From: a virus
Virus record (IMG/VR): IMGVR_UViG_3300031749_000015
Location: 1 to 38,869 of that record
Reading direction: 5' to 3' (one strand)
Length of the DNA: 38,869 nt
In this document: positions 28,791 through 38,307 of the stretch, in pieces
Numbering within the stretch: the stretch's first letter is position 1
Layout: the number at the start of each line of letters is the position of its first letter
Notes under the pieces: generated by a model
Databases searched by the model: none
Seen by the model: only the letters and a program-made list of their open reading frames with translations
What the model was told of the DNA's origin: nothing
Program-made: the position numbers and the translations under genes

Positions 28791-30668
28791 TTAGTCTTTA
28801 TACTCTCTAATACCTTTTCCTCTGTAATACAGAGTTAAAGAGTTTAAAATAAAATCATTTGATAAATCACCCTTAATAATATATTTAAAAAGCCTTCCTG
28901 TTAATCCTGCATCTGTTCCTTTTTCATCTATTAAATTTGCTCCGCCACCACAATAAACCAGACTACAATAAGTATTGGAGTCTCCACAATAAACAGCTTT
29001 AGTTCCCTTCAAGTAATAGTTATATTTCTTTGGATTAAAATCAACCATAAAAGAAAGAGATATATTATCTTTTCCACCTGTATAATAATTACATCTAAAA
29101 TATCGTAATAAAAAGCACATATTCTCTGGTTTTCTAAAATTAAACCAACCACTTTCTATTTCAACAGGAATAGGATAATTTTCATCTGTATCCCCATTAT
29201 CTAAAAGATAGACATAACCATCAGCCCCACCAGCTATAATTCTGGTTTCTCCTTCTTCATCAATATATTTTCCCAAGCATTTAAAACTATGATTTGGATA
29301 AGTATTTACTGTCCAAGCAAAATATCCTGCAACAGCAGTAACAGGCATAGGCTCAAAATAATTAATTGTTGGAAGAATAAAAGTAGCTACATATTCTCTT
29401 GTTTCTAATCCAGAAGAAGTAATTAAATATCTAATCTGATTTTTAGTTGGATATAGAACCCCAGTTACTCCATTTTGATTATAAGGAGAAATATATCCAT
29501 CAGCAATTAGTTTATCTGCTATAGTTTTAGAAACAGGATATAAGGTTTCTCCATCAAAAGAATACCAACCATTTTCCGATAAGAATACAACCTGCTTTCC
29601 AACTTTTACTATTGAATACGGAGAAATACAACCAATCTGATAATCAGATATTTCAAGTCGCTTTAATTCAAAATCTCCTGCAATAGTAAAAATTTTATTC
29701 TTTTTAAAGACAACTAAATAATCTGGTAAAGAAGCAATACCTGTTATTTCTTCCCCATCTCCTTTACCAAAATACTCATAATTTAACGGTGGAACAGCAT
29801 CACCATTGTTTATTTTTGAATAAACAACTAAACTTTCTCCATCTTTTTCATCTGGGCAATTAGCATAAAATAATCTATTTTTATATTCCGTAATAAATTT
29901 AGCTGTTGGTGGAATATAATTATCAAACTCAACAGTAGTTCCTAAATTATTATCAGAAATTGTGTCAATATAGTAACTATCGGCATTAGCAACTTCAGTA
30001 ACTAAATAAAAATTAGCTGGAGTTTCTGCTGGTTGTAAACTATATGTTCTATAAATCCTAATCTTATCAACTTGAGGGTCATAACTTTTTAAATACTCAA
30101 CTTTTATTCCTTCATTAGAAGGAGAAATAATATCTGATACTGGAGAAGGATTACTTTCTATGTTAAATAATGAAGAATAATAAGTATAAACATAAGCATA
30201 ATTACCTGATAATGTTCCTGTCGTTTTAGAAACAGTCGGTTTAGAAGGAGAAGCTGCAATACCTATATTATAACTATTGTTATTAAGAACTTTAAAATTA
30301 TCATCATAGCCATTAACAATGTAACAAACATCATTTAGAATAGAAAAACTTAATCTTTTAATCTGTGATAAACCTGCTCTTACTGCTTCCCATCCAAGTG
30401 CAGTATGTCTCCATAGAGAGCCATTGCAAAGAGCTAATATATAATTTCCATTAGAAGAATAATAGTTTATTACATCTGTTACAGGAGCATCTGCAATCTT
30501 TTCAGAGAATAGCTTTGCTACTCCTTTCCTTTTTGCTAAACTCCTTTTGGGAGTAAGTTCTATATTAGTAGCTTTAATTAAAGAGCGAATATCCAGAGTA
30601 GTTTCCGAACTTGTCAGGTCTAAACCTAATGACCAATCTTTAAGTTCAAAAAATCCTTGAATATTCAT
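28791..30668 (-). CDS. Tail nozzle/tubular protein B-like (625 aa)
   Basis: A 625-residue protein of repeating beta-strand units (NYILALCNGSLWRHTALGWE, KQVVFLSENGWYSFDGE, GGADGYVYLLDNG), consistent with the beta-propeller nozzle that closes podovirus tails. Size lies close to nozzle proteins of the T7/P22-like type. The ATG overlaps the stop of the tail-adaptor gene. A string of cysteines (CGDSNTYCSLVYCGGG) near residues 570-585 is unusual. Assignment to nozzle is by order and fold impression. Confidence 0.7.
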   Translation of the reverse strand: MNIQGFFELKDWSLGLDLTSSETTLDIRSLIKATNIELTPKRSLAKRKGVAKLFSEKIADAPVTDVINYYSSNGNYILALCNGSLWRHTALGWEAVRAGLSQIKRLSFSILNDVCYIVNGYDDNFKVLNNNSYNIGIAASPSKPTVSKTTGTLSGNYAYVYTYYSSLFNIESNPSPVSDIISPSNEGIKVEYLKSYDPQVDKIRIYRTYSLQPAETPANFYLVTEVANADSYYIDTISDNNLGTTVEFDNYIPPTAKFITEYKNRLFYANCPDEKDGESLVVYSKINNGDAVPPLNYEYFGKGDGEEITGIASLPDYLVVFKKNKIFTIAGDFELKRLEISDYQIGCISPYSIVKVGKQVVFLSENGWYSFDGETLYPVSKTIADKLIADGYISPYNQNGVTGVLYPTKNQIRYLITSSGLETREYVATFILPTINYFEPMPVTAVAGYFAWTVNTYPNHSFKCLGKYIDEEGETRIIAGGADGYVYLLDNGDTDENYPIPVEIESGWFNFRKPENMCFLLRYFRCNYYTGGKDNISLSFMVDFNPKKYNYYLKGTKAVYCGDSNTYCSLVYCGGGANLIDEKGTDAGLTGRLFKYIIKGDLSNDFILNSLTLYYRGKGIREYKD

Positions 30669-31255
30669 TAATCCATTATCTCTTCATTTTGTAGCTGTTT
30701 TTTAGTTAAGTTTCTAACAGCATCATCATAAAATTGTTTCTGAAGAACTAATAAATATTGCGGAATATTCTCATCCTTTACCTTTGCCTGAATAACAACT
30801 TCTACTGCCAGCAACGGATGCAACTCTTCTGGAACATCTGTTAAATCTTGAAATTTAGGCAAATATTTTAATTTAAAATAGTTCTGGTTGCTTTCTGTTG
30901 GAGTTGGATAAATTCTTATCTGCCCACCCTCAAAACGCCAGCCTTCTAAATTATTTTCTTCATAATAATCAAGCATATTGTCTGGAATATAAGGAAATAT
31001 TTTACTTGGGTCAGAAGCTACTTTTAAGTAGACTACTCGTGAGCAGTCTTCTGGCAAAGCAATATATGGAGAATTTGCAGTAGTGGATAAATAAGTAATA
31101 GTAGAATAAACAGGCACAAGTAATGACCAGAACCTTCCAAGAATATTAATTAAAGCTACTTCTAAATAAGCGTCTATTTCATCATCAGTCCAGTAAGATG
31201 CCTGTGGCTCTGCCAGCAATGACCTGACATAAGAACGGAAAGCTGTAATATTCAT
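30668..31255 (-). CDS. Head-tail/tail adaptor protein (gp11/gp4-like)
   Basis: A 195-residue protein. The N-terminal helices (FRSYVRSLLAEPQASYWTDD, EIDAYLEVALINILGRFW), a beta insert (IALPEDCSRVVYLKVA) and a C-terminal helix (DVPEELHPLLAVEVVIQAK) match the plan of adaptor proteins that ring the portal and connect it to the nozzle in short-tailed phages. Directly upstream of the nozzle candidate and downstream of the capsid genes. Confidence 0.75.
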   Translation of the reverse strand: MNITAFRSYVRSLLAEPQASYWTDDEIDAYLEVALINILGRFWSLLVPVYSTITYLSTTANSPYIALPEDCSRVVYLKVASDPSKIFPYIPDNMLDYYEENNLEGWRFEGGQIRIYPTPTESNQNYFKLKYLPKFQDLTDVPEELHPLLAVEVVIQAKVKDENIPQYLLVLQKQFYDDAVRNLTKKQLQNEEIMD

Positions 31256-31666
31256 TTATTTACTCCATATTCTTGTCATAGCATTATAACCAATTTTAGC
31301 AGCATCTTTAATAATCTCTTCTTCTTCCTGCTCTGCCTTCTTTACCAATTCTGCGTTAGCATCATCAATTTCTTTTAAGATTTTATGAGCGGGTCTTTCT
31401 GTAAACTTCTTTGCTTTTTTTAATGTATAAAGAACTCGTTGGTCTAACGGATGATAACCAATATCCCTTCCTCTATCATCATTATATTTAACAATCAAAA
31501 TCAGCACGCTGTTCTTCATAATATTATCCCAATCACCTCTACTCCAGACAGTTGGTTTAGTTAACCATCTACGAATTTGCCAACGATACTTCTTTCCATC
31601 CCAAACTACAAAATATTCTGGGTCAATATAAGACAATTCTTTTTCAAACCATTTAGGTGAAAGCAT
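31256..31666 (-). CDS. Putative head-completion/virion protein (136 aa)
   Basis: A 136-residue protein, aromatic N-terminus (DPEYFVVWDGKKYRWQIRRW), basic helix, and an acidic helical tail (AELVKKAEQEEEEIIKDAAK). No family recognised. Between the capsid and adaptor genes, where connectors or decoration proteins usually lie. Confidence 0.7.
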   Translation of the reverse strand: MLSPKWFEKELSYIDPEYFVVWDGKKYRWQIRRWLTKPTVWSRGDWDNIMKNSVLILIVKYNDDRGRDIGYHPLDQRVLYTLKKAKKFTERPAHKILKEIDDANAELVKKAEQEEEEIIKDAAKIGYNAMTRIWSK

Positions 31667-31667
31667 T

Positions 31668-31871
31668 TTATAGCCTCTTTAATTTAATTATCATTTCTTT
31701 ATCTTTATTTTTTATACTAACCCAAAATTCTTTTCCTGTTCTTGTTCCCATTTTAAATTCAACTTCAGGAACTTTAAAAATTATATCATTTAGTTCAAAC
31801 TCATCCAAAGTTTCAAATATAACTGATTTAATTCTATTAATCTCTTCTGGTAAAATTGTTGGTTCTTTCAT
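31668..31871 (-). CDS. Small virion-region protein (67 aa)
   Basis: A 67-residue alpha/beta protein starting MKEPTILPEEI. The open frame reaches to 31925 but that start lies in the post-capsid hairpin; the ATG at 31871 has GGAG seven bases before it. C-terminal half FKMGTRTGKEFWVSIKNKDK is beta-type. No family recognised. Confidence 0.7.
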   Translation of the reverse strand: MKEPTILPEEINRIKSVIFETLDEFELNDIIFKVPEVEFKMGTRTGKEFWVSIKNKDKEMIIKLKRL

Positions 31872-31898
31872 TTTATCTCCAGTATAAAGAAGTGATAA

Positions 31899-31920
31899 GG
31901 GGAGAACAAATGTTCTCCCC
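31899..31920 (-). terminator. Hairpin after the major capsid gene
   Basis: GGGGAGAACA (31899-31908) and TGTTCTCCCC (31911-31920) form a strong GC-rich stem between the capsid stop and the next ribosome site. On the minus strand only CTTATC follows, so termination would be partial. It may protect the abundant capsid mRNA or step down expression of downstream tail genes. Confidence 0.65.
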
Positions 31921-31931
31921 CTCACCCAATT

Positions 31932-33161
31932 TTATGAAGTAGTTACACCAGTTAACACACCGTGAGCGTTCCTGCAATCAGTGCCATAGTTTGTATAAAC
32001 TTTAAACCACGCTTCATAAGCATCCTTGCCAGCGACAGGTTTAACAACTCCACCACCTTTATCATCCCAAGTAAGTGGCAGCAATTCATATCTCTTAATA
32101 TGCGGACTGGAGATGAAATACATATAACCATTGAACATACGAGGATGAGCAATAATAGGAAGTTCAATATTACCACCAACATATTTGATAGCTTTCCAAC
32201 CAGCAGTAAATTCCTGCGTATTGACAAGTTGCCTCAATGCCTGCATCATAGTAATTAATTTATTGCGAATTGCATAGGTCGTCCAAATCTGGTCAACGGG
32301 TTCACCATCGGTTCTCTGGTCAATTGCATCCAGAGTTTCCTGAATTAGCGTTTCAGAAATAAGACCAGCACTGGACTTTACATAAGCTTGCCACAGGGGT
32401 TCAGTAGTTGCATCAATTCCCTGAAAAGTGCTACCAAGATTTCCAGCACTAACAATAGCACCAATACCAACTACTTCACCAATATTGTCAACAGAAGCAT
32501 CATATACACCATAACGATAAATTGCATCACCAGCAGCAGCAGTGCCAATATTTGGAGAAACATAAATTTTATTATTAGCAGCATCAACAGAAGTAATCTG
32601 ACCAGTATACGGAGTAGTGCTATTAGGTATATAAATCTTCATACCTTTCCTGAAGAATTTAGTAGCAGGAGTATCCCCAGTAAGACCAGCAGCATCTTTT
32701 ACCACAATATAATTTTGGGAAGAAGAAATAGCTGTATTAACCAGACCAATAATGCCAGTTCCAAAAGTAATAGTCTGCCTATCCATATCAAGAGCAAAAG
32801 CGTTGGTAACACCCTTAATTTCATTGGTCAGGATATCAACCCAGCCACCCTTGCCCTTTGAAGCTTCAATAGAAAAACCATCAACCATTACACGACCATA
32901 AATTCTCTTGATTTTAATATAGGTCTGGTCATAGGTGTTTCTTTGGGCTTCAGGCAGGTCATAGATATTAGTAGCAGCTCCACCGACAGCTTCACTGAAC
33001 GCTAATTGAACAGGAATAGTTAATTGTTTACCAGCAAAATCAGCAGTCTTTTTCTCAAAAATTGCCCAAGCAGGAACTTTTTTAGGCATCTGGTTTACAA
33101 TTGCAGGAGCATAAACCTCTTTTAAAATTTTCTGAATATATTGATATTCTTGCATAGCCAT
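31932..33161 (-). CDS. Major capsid protein
   Basis: A 409-residue protein of HK97-fold type: N-terminal arm with helix (YQYIQKILKEVYAPAIVNQM), E-loop-like strands (FAGKQLTIPVQLAFSEAVGG), central P-domain helix (GWVDILTNEIKGVTNAFALD) and A-domain strands, with a beta insert at about 150-215. AGAGGAA precedes the ATG. It follows the scaffold gene by 3 bp and is followed by a strong hairpin, the usual arrangement for the most highly expressed virion gene. Confidence 0.85.
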   Translation of the reverse strand: MAMQEYQYIQKILKEVYAPAIVNQMPKKVPAWAIFEKKTADFAGKQLTIPVQLAFSEAVGGAATNIYDLPEAQRNTYDQTYIKIKRIYGRVMVDGFSIEASKGKGGWVDILTNEIKGVTNAFALDMDRQTITFGTGIIGLVNTAISSSQNYIVVKDAAGLTGDTPATKFFRKGMKIYIPNSTTPYTGQITSVDAANNKIYVSPNIGTAAAGDAIYRYGVYDASVDNIGEVVGIGAIVSAGNLGSTFQGIDATTEPLWQAYVKSSAGLISETLIQETLDAIDQRTDGEPVDQIWTTYAIRNKLITMMQALRQLVNTQEFTAGWKAIKYVGGNIELPIIAHPRMFNGYMYFISSPHIKRYELLPLTWDDKGGGVVKPVAGKDAYEAWFKVYTNYGTDCRNAHGVLTGVTTS

Positions 33162-33164
33162 AGT

Positions 33165-34205
33165 TTATTCCTCTAATTTTGATTTCTCTATATAGTCTCT
33201 ATAGAGCTTTTTGGCATATTCGGAAGCATTATCCAGAGTGATTGTTGCTTTTTCTGGAGCAGACACAACTACCTTTTTAGTTTCACCAGAAGTTTTTGAT
33301 ACAGGAGTAGTCTTTTTAGCTTTAGCCTGTTTAGCTAAATATTCTTTAATAAGTTCTCCCATTACCTCTTGCTTAATTTCAGGATTAGATGAAAAAATTC
33401 TTTTAACAAAATCAACAGAACCATAATATTTCTGCGAGGCTTCCATAACTTTTTGAATAGGAACTTGCCCACCAGTTAAGAAATGAACAGCCAACACTTC
33501 TTCTACATTAGCAAGAGGATAATCTTCTTTATGCTTCTCAATCTCCTGCATCAGGGCTGCCGATTGCTTTTCAACTTCTTTTTGAGCTTGAGCAGCAGTT
33601 AAGTCTGCTACTTGAGCCTTAAGTTGCTTTAGAGAGTTCTTTAAAACTTTGGTCGCCTCATCATCAAAGTCGGTTATTTCTAAAGTCTCATCAGGAATTT
33701 CTCCAGCCTTTTGAGCTAAAGTTTCCTTTTGAGCTTCAGAAAGCCCACCTTTTTGATGCTGTGCCAGTTTTAAAGCGTCCTCAAGCATTTTTTCTTTAGC
33801 AGCCAATTCTTCTGCTTTTCTGGAATTTTCTTCCATTGCTTGATAAAACCGAAGTCCTTTCTGTAATAGAGCAGTAAGTTCCTCTGGAGTAAAGTCTCCG
33901 ACTTTTGCCTCTAACCCTTTTGATTTAAGGGTTGTATCTGCTTTAATAAATTCTTTAATTTTCTTAATTGTCTCGTTTTCTATTTTTTCTACCTTTTCTT
34001 CTTTTTCAACTTTTTCTTCTTCTTCCTCTTCACCCTCTTTTACCTCTTCCTCAATAGGCTCTTCTTCCTCTACTTCTACCTCTTCATCTGGTAATTCTTC
34101 AAGTTCATCAATCATTGATTTAATTGTTGAATCAACATCAGTATCATCAAGATTGATGTCTTCTTCAAATTCTTTGTCATCATTTTCTAATTTTTCATTT
34201 ACCAT
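33165..34205 (-). CDS. Capsid scaffolding protein
   Basis: A 346-residue protein. Residues 1-75 are extremely acidic with runs of Glu/Asp (EVEVEEEEPIEEEVK), followed by long helices (about 95-160 and 190-260) with coiled-coil periodicity, and a basic C-terminus with an SKLEE tail. Composition and place directly between portal and major capsid fit the core scaffold that guides shell assembly. Start overlaps the portal stop by one base. No protease motif was seen, so a separate maturation protease is not evident. Confidence 0.8.
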   Translation of the reverse strand: MVNEKLENDDKEFEEDINLDDTDVDSTIKSMIDELEELPDEEVEVEEEEPIEEEVKEGEEEEEEKVEKEEKVEKIENETIKKIKEFIKADTTLKSKGLEAKVGDFTPEELTALLQKGLRFYQAMEENSRKAEELAAKEKMLEDALKLAQHQKGGLSEAQKETLAQKAGEIPDETLEITDFDDEATKVLKNSLKQLKAQVADLTAAQAQKEVEKQSAALMQEIEKHKEDYPLANVEEVLAVHFLTGGQVPIQKVMEASQKYYGSVDFVKRIFSSNPEIKQEVMGELIKEYLAKQAKAKKTTPVSKTSGETKKVVVSAPEKATITLDNASEYAKKLYRDYIEKSKLEE

Positions 34206-36223
34206 TAAAATTCTCCTACTATGTTCCCTTCAGTTGGGTTTCCAGATTGCCCAGCAGGTGGGGTCTGTATCCCAGCTTCTTCGGGAGTTGATTTCGGATT
34301 AGCTTGCTGCAGCATTTGTTGTTGCTGTTGCATAGCTTGTTGTATATATTGCAAATGCTCTTGAATATGTGCTTCAAGAGCCTGCTTTTGCGAAGCTGTA
34401 AGCCGAGAATATTGTTCTGATAATCTTAATCTTAAATGTATTTTTAAATGAATTTCGTGGTCATCAAGTATATAAATAAATTTTGCTTCTTCTTGAGGAA
34501 GAATAGCTGGGTTCTTTTCAATATCATTATTCTCTCGTAAGGCTTTCTTTTCGTGCATCAATTCTGTTTCATATAATTGCTTTGCTCCACCAAATTCAAG
34601 TAATTCCAGAATAAGTTTTGGGTCTTTAAGTAAACCAAGTTGTGCTAAACGAATAACCCACTCTGAACGCATTATTCTGCTCTTTGGTAATGAAACATTT
34701 GTAGTTACCAGCACATCTGTATTATTTCTTAAATCTGCCCCAGCAAAAGCAAATACACTATCCTGTTTATCTCTACCAACAATTTTTAGCAGTCTTGGCA
34801 GAACATAATTTTTCTGAACAATCTCAAGAGCATAAGACCACGCTTTTGAGAAAACCGCATCTACTTCTTTTATGATTGGGTCAAGAACACTATCATCCTG
34901 TTCAAGTAATAAATTGACCAATACACCAGAAGCGTGCGAAGCTCTTTCTGGCAGACGTCCAAAGCTAACTTCGTGAACTCCACTAACATTTTCTAAATCT
35001 CTTTCCAATTCCTGCTTGTAAGGAATTGTTAAAGGTGGCAAAGTATCCAGCCTTAATTGATGTGGTTCACCAAGCTGAGCAGCATAATCAATTACAGTTA
35101 ATCCACTCTCATCATAAACCTGATTTTTATTCAGAAGAGCATTAAGTGGAGCAAGAACTTTTATTTTTGATGCCCGTTCAATAGCCAGACTGATTAATGT
35201 CATTTGTCTATTATACTCGTGTTGAGCAGGAATTAAATCTTTAAAAATGCTATCATTAAAAGCTACTTCTTTTTCATAATTACTAATAGGAATAGTCATA
35301 TCTTCATAAGCAAAGAAAGGAATTATTCCATCAGCATTTATACCATAATCCAGAATTTTTCCACCACCAATAATGAAATACATATTTGGTGTCCAAAGCT
35401 CATATTTAATAGTAGTATCTTCATCAACTGAAGAAGCTAAAGCAGGATAAAAGTCTAATTCTTCCTGTCCTTTTGAAAAAATAACTGGACTGATTATTCC
35501 CTGTGCTAATGCTTTTTCTTGTTTCAATTCGCTTACATCAACACCATAAGCATCTGCTAATTCTTCTCTACTAACCAACTCTCCATATAAAAACCATCTC
35601 CATTTATCTGGAGAAGAATAAAGCGGGTCGTGGCGATAATTAAAGGGTGATATAACTTCCATATTTATATCGCCCTTTTCTTTAACTATTATCCTGTTTG
35701 GTTCTTTGGTTTCTTCATCTATAACCGTTTCATAACCAATAATTCCTTCTTTTGTTTCATCCCAAAAAACCCTGACACAAGCCCGATTGGTCAAAAGCAA
35801 CCAAGCAAAAAATTCTTTTCTAATTTTTTCAAAATTAACCCTATCTGCTAATGCTTCTAATAATAAATCACCAACTGTAGCTGCCTGAATATCCTCATAT
35901 TCTCTGGTATTTGGAACAACACCAAATTGAGGAGCAATTCCACGAAGTTTACCCAGCATTGTCCGCAATATTGGTTTTAATCTATTAATAAAAACTCTTC
36001 TTCCTTTAAATTTAACAGGCTCAAGTTCTTTCTTAAAAAGATTATAATCAATATGCTGATAACCAGCTACCCAAGCTAAAACCTTATTCCAGCGGGGAAA
36101 TCTAACTGAAACATCTGGATGATTGTTCCAGTAAAATTCGGTTCTATTTCTTACAAAATCTAAATCAGCATCAGCGAGCTTGTCTCCATTTAATATCTTT
36201 TTCTCTATCTGATAAAAAGACAT
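34205..36223 (-). CDS. Portal protein
   Basis: A 672-residue protein of the podovirus portal type. N-terminal helices (FYWNNHPDVSVRFPRWNKVL), PFNYRHDPLYSSPDKWRWFL in the wing, long stem helices near 320-460, and a Gln-rich C-terminal barrel-like tail (YIQQAMQQQQQMLQQ). The dodecameric portal forms the DNA entry and exit channel. Its size is within the range of P22/T7-like portals, and order terL-small gene-portal-scaffold-capsid supports it. Confidence 0.85.
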   Translation of the reverse strand: MSFYQIEKKILNGDKLADADLDFVRNRTEFYWNNHPDVSVRFPRWNKVLAWVAGYQHIDYNLFKKELEPVKFKGRRVFINRLKPILRTMLGKLRGIAPQFGVVPNTREYEDIQAATVGDLLLEALADRVNFEKIRKEFFAWLLLTNRACVRVFWDETKEGIIGYETVIDEETKEPNRIIVKEKGDINMEVISPFNYRHDPLYSSPDKWRWFLYGELVSREELADAYGVDVSELKQEKALAQGIISPVIFSKGQEELDFYPALASSVDEDTTIKYELWTPNMYFIIGGGKILDYGINADGIIPFFAYEDMTIPISNYEKEVAFNDSIFKDLIPAQHEYNRQMTLISLAIERASKIKVLAPLNALLNKNQVYDESGLTVIDYAAQLGEPHQLRLDTLPPLTIPYKQELERDLENVSGVHEVSFGRLPERASHASGVLVNLLLEQDDSVLDPIIKEVDAVFSKAWSYALEIVQKNYVLPRLLKIVGRDKQDSVFAFAGADLRNNTDVLVTTNVSLPKSRIMRSEWVIRLAQLGLLKDPKLILELLEFGGAKQLYETELMHEKKALRENNDIEKNPAILPQEEAKFIYILDDHEIHLKIHLRLRLSEQYSRLTASQKQALEAHIQEHLQYIQQAMQQQQQMLQQANPKSTPEEAGIQTPPAGQSGNPTEGNIVGEF

Positions 36224-36224
36224 T

Positions 36225-36458
36225 TTATCTCTCCTCTTCTATTTCACTCCAATCCTCTTCAAATGCCTTCAAATCAATCTTTGGTTTTTCTTCTTCTTCC
36301 TCTTTCTTTTTTTCTTCTTTTTGAATTGGTTGTTCAAAGAGTTTATATTCTGCAAAATTTTTTGCCATTATTCTATTGAGTAAATCTTTTTCTCTTTTCC
36401 AATGCAAATATTCTAAACCACCAATTAAAAATATTAAACTTACACAAATTATTATCAT
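36225..36458 (-). CDS. Membrane-anchored acidic protein between terL and portal (77 aa)
   Basis: A 77-residue protein: an N-terminal membrane helix (MIIICVSLIFLIGGLEYL), a basic stretch (HWKREKDLLNRIM), and a highly charged tail (KEEKKKEEEEEKPK). AAGGA stands before the ATG and the portal follows after 1 bp. A membrane protein inside the packaging/portal block is unexpected; it may tether assembly to the membrane. No family recognised. Confidence 0.7.
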   Translation of the reverse strand: MIIICVSLIFLIGGLEYLHWKREKDLLNRIMAKNFAEYKLFEQPIQKEEKKKEEEEEKPKIDLKAFEEDWSEIEEER

Positions 36459-36469
36459 AGTTAAATCCT

Positions 36470-38095
36470 TTATTCTAAATCATCACCCAATAAATTTGTG
36501 GATTTATTCCACCCCTCACTTTCCCAGAACTTACGCTCACTTTCAGCAAATGAATTAGCATCATAAGAAGTTATATATTGCTTTTTAGGTTCGGCTGAAT
36601 TAGGAAAAACCACACAGTCCAGAATATAAGCTAAAGCATCTACAATATCATCGTATCTGGTTCGTCCAAAGAAAAGAATTTCGTTTAATAAATCTTCATA
36701 ACCAATTGGGGGAAGAAGAATTTTTCCACTTTCAAACCAACCTGTCAAATTTTTCACCCGTAATTCTTTTGGTCTATTTTTAGGCTTTAATGGAAATAAA
36801 ATATTTGGTATGCATTTAGCATAAGCCTCACTTCCTTTTGGAAGTTTTCCCTGCCTGATTAATTGCGGTAATAAAAAAGAACATAAATCTCTATAAACCT
36901 CATATTTGGTTTCTTCTATTCCAATGTAAATTGGTTGATAAAGTGAAGCAAGATTTATCATCTGCTCTACCGCCTTCAAATCTGTTTCTTTATTACTTTT
37001 AGCATAAATCACATATAAATTTTTATCCGCTCCAGCATCAATTACAACCATACCTGTTTTATCACTTCCAGCAGTTTCTTTACCAGATGGGTCAATAAGC
37101 ATATAAGTATTTCTTATTTCTGGTAATTCTCCTCGTCTCCAATGCTGTATCCAGCTTCTTTTAAAAATTGCTGTAGAGTCAGAAATTGGGTCATTTAAAT
37201 ACTGACCAAAGAAAAATTCTGCCTGCTGTTCTTTTATTTTTTTCAGTTTACTTTCTGGAAATAAAGTAGGAAATGTTGAACCTTTTTCATTTACTGGGTC
37301 TTCCCAGCAGGAAATTCTCAAATAATGATAATTATCTTTATGAGTTTCAATTATTGGTTTATTTCTGTGTTCATTATAAGTCTCTACAGTAAAACCAAAA
37401 AATTGGTTTAGAAGATAACCATATAAGTCATCATTATCATAACGAGTTCCAATTATAATTTCTGTCCCTCTACTTTCAAGCAGTGAACGAGATAACTTCC
37501 ACCAGTCAATAGTTTTATTAATCTGCTCTGGTGTAGAACAATTCTCTTTGTTAACTAAATCATCATTAATTAACATAGAGTAATGCTTTGACACCAAGTT
37601 TCCTTCTACTGAACCAGTTTCAACCAGAGTATTCTTAAGCTCTATCTCTTCCAGCGTCCACCGACCAGCTTGCTTCTCTGGGTCTCTTGGAATTTCTGGA
37701 AATAAATCTCTCAACAATTCATTATGTTCAAAATTATATTTAATTTTCTTCAAGAACATTTTAGCATTGGATAAAGTAGCATTTGATAAAAGAATTGTCT
37801 CTCCTTTTCTATTTGAATTAACCAGCCCATTTAAAATAATTTGAATAATAAATCCAACACTAATAATATAACTTTTTAACCAACCTCTTGGACAGAGAAC
37901 AACTAAATTCTGTTCTGGAAGAGTTCCATATTTCTGAACAAACTGCGTAATAGCTTTATGTGTTGGCTTATACATATCCTTAAAGCCATTAGTTGGGTCT
38001 TCCAGAGTTTGCAAAACAACCCTACATAAAAAGTATAAATCAGTAAGACATTTTTCTCGCCAGAAATCAATCTGGCTTAAATCTTTTATAGACAT
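36470..38095 (-). CDS. Terminase large subunit
   Basis: A 541-residue packaging motor. ATPase: Walker A-like CPRGWLKS (68-75), Walker B LINDD (175-179), coupling motif IIGTRY (214-219). RNase H-fold nuclease: D335 in LIDPSG, E394/E395 in IGIEETKYE, D482/D483/D486 in YDDIVDALAY. It cuts and pumps concatemeric DNA into the prohead through the portal. ATG overlaps the preceding stop (TGATG). Confidence 0.93.
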   Translation of the reverse strand: MSIKDLSQIDFWREKCLTDLYFLCRVVLQTLEDPTNGFKDMYKPTHKAITQFVQKYGTLPEQNLVVLCPRGWLKSYIISVGFIIQIILNGLVNSNRKGETILLSNATLSNAKMFLKKIKYNFEHNELLRDLFPEIPRDPEKQAGRWTLEEIELKNTLVETGSVEGNLVSKHYSMLINDDLVNKENCSTPEQINKTIDWWKLSRSLLESRGTEIIIGTRYDNDDLYGYLLNQFFGFTVETYNEHRNKPIIETHKDNYHYLRISCWEDPVNEKGSTFPTLFPESKLKKIKEQQAEFFFGQYLNDPISDSTAIFKRSWIQHWRRGELPEIRNTYMLIDPSGKETAGSDKTGMVVIDAGADKNLYVIYAKSNKETDLKAVEQMINLASLYQPIYIGIEETKYEVYRDLCSFLLPQLIRQGKLPKGSEAYAKCIPNILFPLKPKNRPKELRVKNLTGWFESGKILLPPIGYEDLLNEILFFGRTRYDDIVDALAYILDCVVFPNSAEPKKQYITSYDANSFAESERKFWESEGWNKSTNLLGDDLE

Positions 38096-38307
38096 CAGCC
38101 CATCCGAGCTTCTTTCAATGACTTTTTAGCTCTTTCTCTTAATTTTTTCAAAGTCATAGCCAGTCTGGCACGACGACCAAGTGTTCCACCCTTTTTGGCG
38201 GCTGCTTCTAATTTTGATTGAGGAATTGTCTGTCCTTCTTTTACACCAAGCTCTTTACGCAAAGCACCTTTATGCTGTATTGCTCCTTGTATCCACTTTT
38301 TTGCCAT
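38095..38307 (-). CDS. Small basic protein between terS and terL (70 aa)
   Basis: A 70-residue basic protein. KWIQGAIQHKGALRKELGV and TIPQSKLEAAAKKGG match a pattern (W-I-..-A-I-..-G-A-L-R) that I know from short phage proteins of unknown function. GGAG precedes the ATG. It overlaps the terS gene by 38 bp in another frame and terL by 3 bp. Likely DNA-binding or a packaging accessory. Confidence 0.75.
   Translation of the reverse strand: MAKKWIQGAIQHKGALRKELGVKEGQTIPQSKLEAAAKKGGTLGRRARLAMTLKKLRERAKKSLKEARMG

Noticed and set aside
31872-31925. Longer N-terminus (18 codons) for the gene at 31668-31871
   Set aside because: It translates through the post-capsid hairpin and lacks a ribosome site; GGAG stands before the ATG at 31871.
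32388-32861. Rightward 157-codon frame inside the capsid gene
   Set aside because: Ser/Asn/Ile-rich antisense shadow of the major capsid gene with no ribosome site.
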